Below, piece by piece: positions 1 to 4,263 of a DNA stretch of 5,017 bases. The notes under the pieces are model-generated. The model did no database searches. It was not told the DNA's origin and saw only the letters and a list, made by a program, of their open reading frames with translations. This DNA is from Clostridiales bacterium (GTDB taxonomy: Bacteria; Bacillota; Sulfobacillia; UBA995; UBA9673): positions 1 to 5,017 of the forward strand of contig DPMO01000256.1 of assembly GCA_003541445.1 (NCBI GenBank), read 5' to 3'. The translations under genes were made by a program, and so were the position numbers. Within the stretch, counting starts at the first letter, position 1. Every line of letters starts with the position of its first letter.

Positions 1-447
1 CCCGTCGGCATCGAAGATGACCCTCTCGGGCCGCCCCGGCATCCGGGCCGAGGCGAGGTTGAGGAGGTACTGCAGGGCGTCGAGAGTCTCCCCTTTCCGT
101 CCGATGAGCCGTCCGAGACCCGGTCCCTTGAGGTTGATGTGGATGTACCCTTCCTCGTCGCGGAAGGAGTCGACGCTGAGGTCCTCGAGGCCGGCCGCTC
201 TCGCGATGTCGAGAGCAAGGCGGGAGAGGGCCTCGAGCCTGTCGGGACGGCGCCGCATCCGTATCCGGGCCCCGCGGCCGCCGAACACGCCGAGAAGACC
301 CCGCTGCGGCTCCTCCAGCACTTCGACCTCCGCGTCCTCGGCCGCCGCGAGCCCCAGGCGCTGGAGCCCCACCAGAGTGGCCTCCTCGACCGTTCTCCCG
401 GTGACCTCTATCCAGCCGGGGCCCAGACCGTCCCTCTCGCCGCTCAA
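1..447 (-). CDS. jag: Jag / SpoIIIJ-associated RNA-binding protein (KhpB-like), 3' end cut by window edge
   Basis: Partial gene; the first 149 residues are present and the C-terminus lies beyond base 1. Residues about 11-58 form a Jag N-terminal domain, with the typical pattern EVTGRTVEEATLVGLQRLG, then EVLEEPQRGLLGVFGGRGAR. Residues about 88-130 begin a KH domain with the signature GRLIGRKGETLDALQYLLN. The R3H domain expected after it is not in the window. Jag/KhpB proteins are cytoplasmic RNA-binding proteins encoded beside yidC. I chose TTG at 445-447 because GGGAGG lies 7 bases upstream and no in-frame ATG or GTG precedes the Jag domain. The TTG overlaps the yidC stop as TTGA, which suggests translational coupling. 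It is the last gene of the rpmH operon inside this window. The identification is secure from the domain pattern; the exact start is an inference. Confidence 0.93.
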   Translation of the reverse strand, partial: MSGERDGLGPGWIEVTGRTVEEATLVGLQRLGLAAAEDAEVEVLEEPQRGLLGVFGGRGARIRMRRRPDRLEALSRLALDIARAAGLEDLSVDSFRDEEGYIHINLKGPGLGRLIGRKGETLDALQYLLNLASARMPGRPERVIFDADG

Positions 448-1103
448 GACACGGCCTCCCTCGGCTCGTCCCGCCCCCCGGGAGGGAAGATGAGCTGCTG
501 GAGGATCGACACGATGTTGGAGACGACCCAGTAGAGGGCGAGTCCCGCGGGGAACTGACGGCTCACCCACACGATGAACAGGGGCATCACGTAGAGGAAG
601 GTCTGCTGGGTGGCCTGCTGCGGGGAGTCTCCCGAGGAGGCAGGCATGGTCACTTTCGCCTGCAGGAACGTGGTCACTCCGGCGATGATGGGAAGGATCC
701 ACGGGTCGGGCTGACCGAGGTGCTCGATCCACAGGAAGCCGGCGTCTCCCTGGTACTCGAAGGTCCGCAGGGCGATGAAGAAGGCCCAGATTATCGGGAT
801 TTGGAGCAGCATCGGCAGGCATCCGGCCAACGGGCTTATGTTGTACTCGCGGTACAGCCGCATCGTCTCTTCCTGAATCCTCTTCGGGTTGCCCTTGTAG
901 CGCTTCTCGATGGCCTTTCTCAGCGGCTCGACCTCTCGGATGCGTTTGGAGCTCGCGATCTGCATGTGCTGAGTGGGCGCGATGAGGATTCTCAGGATGA
1001 CGCTGAAGACTATTATCGCCCACCCGTAGTTACCGGTGGCTTCGAACAGACTCTGGACGGCGCCTTCGAACAGCTCAGCCAGCCAAGCTATGGGGTTAGA
1101 CAA
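444..1103 (-). CDS. yidC: YidC/Oxa1 family membrane protein insertase, short form
   Basis: Encodes 219 residues of the conserved Oxa1/YidC core, which inserts and folds proteins in the cytoplasmic membrane alone or with SecYEG. Visible parts are a first membrane segment at about 27-45 containing the conserved hydrophilic-groove arginine (R38 in VILRILIAP), a charged cytoplasmic hairpin at about 46-90, a second segment at about 93-113 (CLPMLLQIPIIWAFFIALR), a third at about 135-150, and closely spaced last segments at about 168-206 with the family pattern FPAGLALYWVVSN. There is no signal peptide, no lipobox and no large periplasmic P1 domain, unlike Gram-negative YidC and Bacillus SpoIIIJ. 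TTG at 1101-1103 is the only reasonable start: an in-frame TGA lies just upstream, and GGAGG sits 9 bases before it. It begins 18 bases after yidD and overlaps jag. Confidence 0.96.
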   Translation of the reverse strand: MSNPIAWLAELFEGAVQSLFEATGNYGWAIIVFSVILRILIAPTQHMQIASSKRIREVEPLRKAIEKRYKGNPKRIQEETMRLYREYNISPLAGCLPMLLQIPIIWAFFIALRTFEYQGDAGFLWIEHLGQPDPWILPIIAGVTTFLQAKVTMPASSGDSPQQATQQTFLYVMPLFIVWVSRQFPAGLALYWVVSNIVSILQQLIFPPGGRDEPREAVS

Positions 1104-1121
1104 CGAGGTTGCCCTCCTCTG

Positions 1122-1382
1122 TCACCTCACCGGGTCGTAGCCGCCCGCGCTCCACGGGTTGCACCTGAGGACCCGCATCACGGCCAGGTACCCGCCCTTG
1201 AAAGGCCCGTACCTGCTTATCGCCTGGTACGCGTACTCGGAGCACGTCGGATAGTAGCGACACCTGCGCCCGCCACCGCCCACCATCGGCCCGAGAAGGA
1301 CCCGGAGCGCCGGTGAGACGACAAGTTGGTAGGCCCGGATGGAGCCGAGCAAAACACATCTCAGAGCTTTCAGCAACCTCAC
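1122..1382 (-). CDS. yidD: YidD, membrane protein insertion efficiency factor
   Basis: Encodes 86 residues from the chosen GTG. The family core is complete: IRAYQLVVSP near residues 15-24, CRYYPTCSEYAYQAISRYG at 41-59, KGGYLAVMRVLRCNPW at 62-77, and the ending GGYDPV. The cysteines of the family signature (C41, C47, C74) are all present. YidD is a small protein on the inner face of the membrane, encoded between rnpA and yidC in most bacteria, and is thought to assist YidC-dependent insertion. The start is GTG at 1380-1382, because GGGAGGAGG lies just upstream and the codon overlaps the rnpA stop as GTGA. A TTG at 1409 would add nine residues but lies well inside rnpA. An insert of glycines (GPMVGGGGRR) before the cysteine motif makes the loop slightly longer than usual. 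Confidence 0.94.
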   Translation of the reverse strand: MRLLKALRCVLLGSIRAYQLVVSPALRVLLGPMVGGGGRRCRYYPTCSEYAYQAISRYGPFKGGYLAVMRVLRCNPWSAGGYDPVR

Positions 1383-1744
1383 GGCTCCTCCTCCCAGGCT
1401 CCTCCGCAAAGGCCGGCCCGCCGCAGGACCGCTTCCACGTCGGGGGCGACATCGGCCAGACCGCGGCCCGCCGCGGCCGCCTTGGCGATGAGGACCAGGT
1501 CGTAGCCGGGCCTCAGGTCCGGGGCCTTCCTGCGGACAGCCTCTCTCAAGAGCCTCTTGAGACGGTTTCGGACGACACTGGTCCCGGCCCGGCTACTCGC
1601 CGACACCCCCACGCGCAGGACGTCCGTTCCGGAGGGCCTCACGAAGAGTAAGACGAACCGTCCCCCGAACCTCTTCCCTTCGGAGATCACCTGCTGGAAC
1701 TCAGCCGGCTTCCTGAGAGAGAGGACCTTCCGGCCGACGGCCAC
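1379..1744 (-). CDS. rnpA: Ribonuclease P protein component (RnpA)
   Basis: Encodes 121 residues, a normal length. RnpA is the protein subunit that assists the catalytic RNA of RNase P in removing 5' leaders from precursor tRNAs. Visible features are the N-terminal pattern LRKPAEFQQVISEGKRF (residues 10-26), strand RVGVSASSRAG (44-54), and the hallmark basic RNR helix VVRNRLKRLLREAVR at 57-71 (R59-N60-R61), followed by GYDLVLIAK at 80-88. The residues before RNR read SSRAGTS where many homologues have KKVGNA, a modest divergence. The start is GTG at 1742-1744, six bases after the rpmH stop. No good ribosome binding site precedes it, so translation may depend on ribosomes finishing rpmH. The tail GGAWEEEP is acidic and appears lineage specific. 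Its stop overlaps the yidD start. Confidence 0.95.
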   Translation of the reverse strand: MAVGRKVLSLRKPAEFQQVISEGKRFGGRFVLLFVRPSGTDVLRVGVSASSRAGTSVVRNRLKRLLREAVRRKAPDLRPGYDLVLIAKAAAAGRGLADVAPDVEAVLRRAGLCGGAWEEEP

Positions 1745-1750
1745 GGGTGC

Positions 1751-1891
1751 TCACGCGCTGAGCCTTTTCCTCTTCTTGGCCCGGCGGCGACTCAACACCT
1801 TCCGCCCCCCACGCGAGGACATGCGCTTGAGGAAGCCGTGCACCCTCCGCCTCTTCCGGCGCTTGGGCTGATACGTCCTCTTCAACACCAT
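1751..1891 (-). CDS. rpmH: 50S ribosomal protein L34
   Basis: Encodes 46 residues from ATG at 1889-1891. The sequence [20 protein letters not shown], then [20 protein letters not shown], is a full-length, strongly basic L34, a small protein of the large ribosomal subunit. The start is uncertain. ATG, GTG (1888) and TTG (1885) follow one another in frame. The TTG would give MKRTYQP and the classic 44-residue length, and GGTGAT lies at a suitable distance upstream of it, matching the end of the Shine-Dalgarno consensus. The ATG has no clear ribosome binding site. It is the first gene of the left-facing operon, with rnpA six bases downstream, and is read from the promoter at 2035-2064. The reading frame is open far upstream, but nothing there resembles protein. 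Confidence 0.95.
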   Translation of the reverse strand: MVLKRTYQPKRRKRRRVHGFLKRMSSRGGRKVLSRRRAKKRKRLSA

Positions 1892-1971
1892 CACCCACAT
1901 CAGGACCGTCCGGGCCGGACACCCGGCCAGCGCGACAGGAATGTTTCCCCAGATGAGCGGCACACAAACCG

Positions 1972-2008
1972 CGCGGACCTCCGGCTTCCGTCGCCGGCAA
2001 GGTCCGCG
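1972..2008 (-). promoter_or_regulatory. Strong stem-loop in the rpmH operon leader
   Basis: An exact 9-base inverted repeat (CGCGGACCT at 1972-1980 and AGGTCCGCG at 2000-2008) encloses an inner 5-base pairing (CCGGC at 1981-1985, GCCGG at 1993-1997). A 2-base bulge separates the two helices, and the loop has 7 bases. In the minus-strand transcript it would form about 20 bases after the predicted start site and end about 80 bases before rpmH. It is followed by GCGGTTTGTGT rather than a real U-run, so a classic intrinsic terminator is unlikely. A leader stabilising element, or a binding site for an autoregulating protein, is possible but unproven. Confidence 0.5.
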
Positions 2009-2034
2009 GCTCGCACGCTGGGAATAGCTCACTA

Positions 2035-2064
2035 ATTCTATCCCTCGCAAGGGCCGAGTGTCAA
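2035..2064 (-). promoter_or_regulatory. Sigma-70-type promoter of the rpmH-rnpA-yidD-yidC-jag operon
   Basis: Read on the minus strand, a perfect -35 hexamer TTGACA (2064-2059) is followed by an 18-base spacer and the -10 hexamer TAGAAT (2040-2035), five of six matches to TATAAT. Transcription would start near 2028 and leave a leader of about 137 bases before rpmH. It is the best promoter match in the window and lies in the only sizeable gap upstream of the left-facing genes. Confidence 0.8.
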
Positions 2065-2116
2065 CAAGCACCTGCTTCCCGGCGGCCGTCGGAAGGCCGG
2101 CTCGTGTCGAATGCGG

Positions 2117-2145
2117 TTGTCCCGGGTCCTCCTTTCTGCTATCAT
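2117..2145 (+). promoter_or_regulatory. Candidate dnaA promoter with extended -10
   Basis: TTGTCC at 2117-2122 (four of six matches to TTGACA), a 17-base spacer, then TATCAT at 2140-2145 (four of six matches to TATAAT) preceded by TGC, giving an extended -10 (TGNTATCAT). Transcription would begin near 2152 and run through all upstream DnaA boxes before reaching dnaA about 310 bases later. That arrangement would suit repression by DnaA itself. The match is moderate and other promoters nearer to dnaA cannot be excluded. Confidence 0.45.
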
Positions 2146-2199
2146 GTGGGTGCATCTCCAGGTCTCTGGAAGACCGTGTTCGGCGTCTTCTCCTGGGCA

Positions 2200-2232
2200 C
2201 TATCCACAGGTTGTGGACAGGGCTGTGGAAAA
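2200..2232. promoter_or_regulatory. DnaA-box group, distal upstream (three sites)
   Basis: CTATCCACA at 2200-2208 on the plus strand differs from TTATCCACA at one position. It faces TGTGGACAG at 2212-2220 (two differences from TGTGGATAA) and TGTGGAAAA at 2224-2232 (one difference). The last two point the same way and begin 12 bases apart. Together they form a compact inverted arrangement downstream of the candidate dnaA promoter, suitable for DnaA binding in origin function, autoregulation or both. Confidence 0.75.
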
Positions 2233-2314
2233 GACCCCAATCGGACGGGTGGCCGTGCCCTGGCTGAAGCGTCGCCGGACGAAGGTCTCGAAGCAGCAAA
2301 GACACAGTAAAGCG

Positions 2315-2365
2315 CGGACTTCCAGGTCCGAAGCCGGATCGGGTCGGGGACTCCCCGGCCCTGAT
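2315..2365 (+). repeat. Two adjacent inverted repeats in the dnaA leader
   Basis: The first is CGGACT at 2315-2320 with GGTCCG at 2325-2330 (one G-T pair, 4-base loop). The second is longer: GGGTCGGGG at 2341-2349 pairs with CCCCGGCCC at 2353-2361 around a 3-base loop with one G-T pair. It can extend to ATC at 2338-2340 and GAT at 2363-2365 past one bulged base. The second stem is very GC-rich and ends 15 bases before the proximal DnaA boxes. No run of T follows, so it is not a standard terminator. It may act in the dnaA transcript or as DNA structure. Confidence 0.45.
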
Positions 2366-2380
2366 GTCCTTATAGAGGCC

Positions 2381-2422
2381 TGTGGAGAAACCTGTGGACC
2401 GATTGGGGACGACTGTGGATAA
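2381..2422 (-). promoter_or_regulatory. DnaA-box group, proximal upstream (one perfect box)
   Basis: Three sites share one orientation: TGTGGAGAA at 2381-2389 (one difference from consensus), TGTGGACCG at 2393-2401 (three differences, core kept) and TGTGGATAA at 2414-2422, an exact match to the complement of TTATCCACA. Their starts are 12 and 21 bases apart. The perfect box ends 40 bases before the dnaA start codon, so bound DnaA could also influence dnaA expression. Confidence 0.85.
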
Positions 2423-2462
2423 GGCCGGAGTGACAAGCCGCAGCCACCCGGGAGGTACTGTG

Positions 2463-3902
2463 ATGCAGCAAGGCGTATCCGACGATCTCGGCATGGCTGA
2501 CATCTGGGGCCGCGTTCTTCAAGTCATGGAGTCGGAGCTTCGCAAGCCCAGCTTCGACACGTGGCTCAAGAGCACCCGTCCCGTCGAGCTCTTCGACAAC
2601 ACCCTCGTCGTGGCCGTGCAGAACCCCTTCGCCCAGCAGTGGATAGAGAGTCGGTACATGCCTCTCATCCTGAGCGCTCTCCGGGAGGCGGCAGGCCGTC
2701 CTCTGGACGTCCGCTTCGTCACCCCGGACGCCGACCAGGAGGTCGCGGCGGCCGCCTACCGTCCCGACACCGTCCAGCCGCTGGCGGCGGACCCGCCTCT
2801 CCGAGACCCCGCCGCGCCTCCGTCCGCGGCGGACGGCCCGAGCCTGTCAGGGAAGGACGGCCGACCGCCCCTCCATCTCAATCCGAAGTACACCTTCGAG
2901 AGCTTCGTCGTCGGGGATTCGAACCGGCTGGCTCACGCCGCGGCCCTGGCCGTGGCCGAGTCGCCCGCCCGGGCCTACAACCCCCTTTTCATCTACGGGG
3001 GTGTGGGACTCGGCAAGACCCACCTCATGCAGGCCATCGGCCACTACGTGGCCCGCTACAGCCCCGACCTGGTCGTCCTGTACGTGAGTTCGGAGACCTT
3101 CACCAACGAACTGATCAACGCCATCCGTGACGACAAGACCATAGAGTTCAAGAAACGCTACCGGAACATAGACGTCCTGCTCATCGATGACATCCAGTTC
3201 CTCGCCGGCAAGGAGCGCACCCAGGAGGAGTTCTTCCACACCTTCGAGGCCCTGCACGGGGCCAACCGCCAGATCGTCATAAGCAGTGACCGCCCCCCGA
3301 AGGACATCCCGACCCTCGAGGAGAGACTCAGGTCACGCTTCGAATGGGGCCTCCTCGCGGACATCCAGCCCCCGGACCTGGAAACGCGGGTGGCCATCCT
3401 CCGCAAGAAGGCTCAGACCGAAGGCCTCCGCATCCCCGACGACGTCATCATGCACGTGGCCAGCCGGGTCGACACGAACATCCGCGAGCTCGAGGGAGCT
3501 CTCATCCGCATCGTCGCCTCCTCCTCCCTGGAGAACCAGCCCATAACCCTCGAGTTCGCCGTCGAGGCGCTCCGCGACATCCTCCCCGAGAAGAAGGGTG
3601 TCAGGGCCGCCACCATCGCCGACATCCAGGCCCTCGTGGCCCGCCACTACTCCCTCTCGGTGGACGACCTGAAGTCCGACAGCCGCGTCCGCCGTGTCGC
3701 CTTCCCGCGGCAGATAGCCATGTACCTCTGCCGCGAACTGACGAACCACTCCCTCCCCAAGATCGGGGAAGAGTTCGGAGGCCGCGACCATACGACCGTC
3801 CTTCACGCCTGCGAGAAGATAACGAAGGAGCGCGCACAGAATCCCGACCTCGACGAGCAGCTGAAGAATCTCCTCTCGGCCCTCCGCGAACTCCCGGCGT
3901 GA
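2463..3902 (+). CDS. dnaA: Chromosomal replication initiator protein DnaA
   Basis: Encodes 479 residues, a complete four-domain initiator ATPase that binds DnaA boxes and melts oriC. Domain I spans about 11-87 ([23 protein letters not shown]). Domain II is an Ala/Pro-rich linker at about 91-137. The AAA+ domain III starts near [19 protein letters not shown] (140-158) and has Walker [10 protein letters not shown] at 179-187 (K185, T186), Walker B LLIDDIQ at 239-245 (D242, D243), sensor 1 ISSDRPP at 273-279, box [12 protein letters not shown] with the probable arginine finger R292, and sensor 2 NIRELEGAL with R341. Domain IV (about 375-479) carries PRQIAMYL and the box-recognition signature [12 protein letters not shown] at 439-450. 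ATG at 2463 is chosen because GGAGG lies 7 bases upstream. Starting at 2382 would put coding sequence over the DnaA boxes, and ATG 2493 lacks a ribosome binding site. Confidence 0.98.
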   Translation: MQQGVSDDLGMADIWGRVLQVMESELRKPSFDTWLKSTRPVELFDNTLVVAVQNPFAQQWIESRYMPLILSALREAAGRPLDVRFVTPDADQEVAAAAYRPDTVQPLAADPPLRDPAAPPSAADGPSLSGKDGRPPLHLNPKYTFESFVVGDSNRLAHAAALAVAESPARAYNPLFIYGGVGLGKTHLMQAIGHYVARYSPDLVVLYVSSETFTNELINAIRDDKTIEFKKRYRNIDVLLIDDIQFLAGKERTQEEFFHTFEALHGANRQIVISSDRPPKDIPTLEERLRSRFEWGLLADIQPPDLETRVAILRKKAQTEGLRIPDDVIMHVASRVDTNIRELEGALIRIVASSSLENQPITLEFAVEALRDILPEKKGVRAATIADIQALVARHYSLSVDDLKSDSRVRRVAFPRQIAMYLCRELTNHSLPKIGEEFGGRDHTTVLHACEKITKERAQNPDLDEQLKNLLSALRELPA

Positions 3903-3927
3903 GCGCGGAGCCCCGTCCGTCCCCGGG

Positions 3928-3950
3928 CCCTTCCCTCCCTCCTCTCCCCT
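3928..3950 (+). repeat. 23-base uninterrupted pyrimidine tract after dnaA
   Basis: Every base from 3928 to 3950 is C or T. It begins 26 bases after the dnaA stop and contains the first copy of the 13-base repeat CCCTCCTCTCCCC (3937-3949). A shorter pyrimidine run of 14 bases at 4003-4016 holds the second copy. Such asymmetric tracts can adopt unusual DNA structures; whether this one does is not shown by sequence. Confidence 0.7.
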
Positions 3951-4016
3951 GTCGAAACATCTGTGGACAGCGGCCTCTTTCCTGTGGGTTCCTGTCGAAA
4001 CGCCCCTCCTCTCCCC
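3937..4016 (+). repeat. Two interleaved exact direct repeats in the downstream oriC lobe
   Basis: The 13-mer CCCTCCTCTCCCC occurs at 3937-3949 and 4004-4016. The 11-mer CCTGTCGAAAC occurs at 3948-3958 and 3991-4001. Order is reversed between copies: 13-mer then 11-mer on the left, 11-mer then 13-mer on the right. Each pair is followed by a DnaA-box-like site in the same orientation (3962-3970 and 4023-4031). The 11-mer copies are 43 bases apart, about four helical turns. Confidence 0.75.
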
Positions 4017-4041
4017 GACTGGTGTGGAGACCTGTTGACCC

Positions 4042-4061
4042 TTCTCCACAGCCCGTCCACA
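4042..4061 (+). promoter_or_regulatory. Tandem DnaA-box-like pair in dnaA-dnaN spacer
   Basis: TTCTCCACA at 4042-4050 differs from TTATCCACA at one base. CCGTCCACA at 4053-4061 keeps only the TCCACA core. They share an orientation and begin 11 bases apart, one helical turn, as expected for cooperative DnaA binding pointing towards the putative unwinding site. Confidence 0.65.
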
Positions 4062-4106
4062 AGCGACAGGACTCCCCAAGACGTTCGACACAGGCCTTCT
4101 TCCCGG

Positions 4107-4140
4107 CCCTCCACATGTCCACAGCCCCTACTACGACTCC
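4107..4140 (+). promoter_or_regulatory. Candidate basal unwinding element: DnaA boxes, GC spacer, DnaA-trio-like triplets
   Basis: CCCTCCACA (4107-4115) and ATGTCCACA (4115-4123, two differences from consensus) end at 4123. They are followed by the GC spacer GCCC and then CTACTA at 4128-4133, with CGACTCCTG after it. On the minus strand the triplets read 3'-GATGAT-5', the DnaA-trio pattern described in the Bacillus subtilis origin, where boxes, a GC cluster and trios are arranged in this order in the dnaA-dnaN gap. Only two triplets match fully, so the element is short. Confidence 0.5.
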
Positions 4141-4170
4141 TGTCTTGAGGAAACTCTCATTAGGAGAAGA

Positions 4171-4190
4171 AGGAACCGTTCCGCGGTCCT
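4171..4190 (+). repeat. Imperfect inverted repeat upstream of dnaN
   Basis: AGGAACCG at 4171-4178 pairs with CGGTCCT at 4184-4190, leaving one bulged A and a 5-base loop. A weaker 5-base dyad (GCCGA at 4213-4217, TCGGC at 4225-4229) follows before the dnaN ribosome binding site. Neither has a T-run, so they are poor terminator candidates. Their role is unknown. Confidence 0.35.
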
Positions 4191-4263
4191 GTGAATATCT
4201 AAGGAGCCCCAAGCCGACCTCCCTTCGGCCTTGTGGCTCTGACGGTGGGAGGAGACGGGACTG

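Larger units (their letters stand above)
1892..2462. other. Divergent rpmH-dnaA intergenic region; upstream lobe of a probable oriC
   Basis: These 571 bases have no convincing protein gene. Several short open frames exist on both strands but lack ribosome binding sites and recognisable protein. The region contains the rpmH operon promoter and leader, a candidate dnaA promoter, several inverted repeats, and six DnaA-box-like sites in two groups. Group one is CTATCCACA at 2200-2208, TGTGGACAG at 2212-2220 and TGTGGAAAA at 2224-2232. Group two is TGTGGAGAA at 2381-2389, TGTGGACCG at 2393-2401 and the perfect TGTGGATAA at 2414-2422. Within groups the sites are 12 or 21 bases apart, close to whole helical turns. 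In Bacillus-type origins, box clusters lie both upstream and downstream of dnaA, and this window has the same layout. Confidence 0.8.
3903..4263. other. dnaA-dnaN intergenic region; downstream lobe and probable unwinding region of oriC
   Basis: These 361 bases carry no gene. They hold at least six DnaA-box-like sites. TGTGGACAG (3962-3970) and TGTGGAGAC (4023-4031) face one way. TTCTCCACA (4042-4050), CCGTCCACA (4053-4061), CCCTCCACA (4107-4115) and ATGTCCACA (4115-4123) face the other. None is perfect; TTCTCCACA is best with one difference. Two sets of exact direct repeats and a 23-base pyrimidine run occupy the first third. A box / GC spacer / CTACTA element ends near 4140. The less GC-rich stretch at about 4141-4202 is the most plausible opening site. 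No clear terminator follows dnaA, and I found no convincing separate dnaN promoter, so dnaN may be read from dnaA. Confidence 0.78.

Noticed and set aside
17..1316. Plus-strand open frames opposite jag, yidC and yidD
   Set aside because: Each is antisense to a clearly recognised gene, and the translations have no domain-like features.
1383..1409. TTG at 1409 as the yidD start
   Set aside because: It lies well inside rnpA, and the nine added residues are not typical of YidD. GTG 1382 overlaps the rnpA stop and has a strong ribosome binding site.
2382..2462. Upstream in-frame extension of dnaA by 27 residues from GTG at 2382
   Set aside because: It would place coding sequence across the DnaA boxes including the perfect one, has no ribosome binding site, and gives residues unlike any DnaA N-terminus, whereas ATG 2463 has GGAGG 7 bases upstream.
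1892..2503. Long open frame on the minus strand continuing upstream of rpmH
   Set aside because: L34 is only 44-46 residues. The extension crosses the promoter, DnaA boxes and dnaA start, and shows no protein family features.
4035..4040. TTGACC as a -35 element for dnaN
   Set aside because: No acceptable -10 hexamer lies 16-18 bases downstream; GAATAT and TATCTA near 4193-4201 are too far away and match poorly.
4161..4175. TAG-GAG-AAG-AAG triplets as the DnaA-trio run on the plus strand
   Set aside because: The triplets are on the wrong strand relative to the upstream TCCACA boxes and 37 bases from the nearest one; CTACTA at 4128-4133 fits the known arrangement better.
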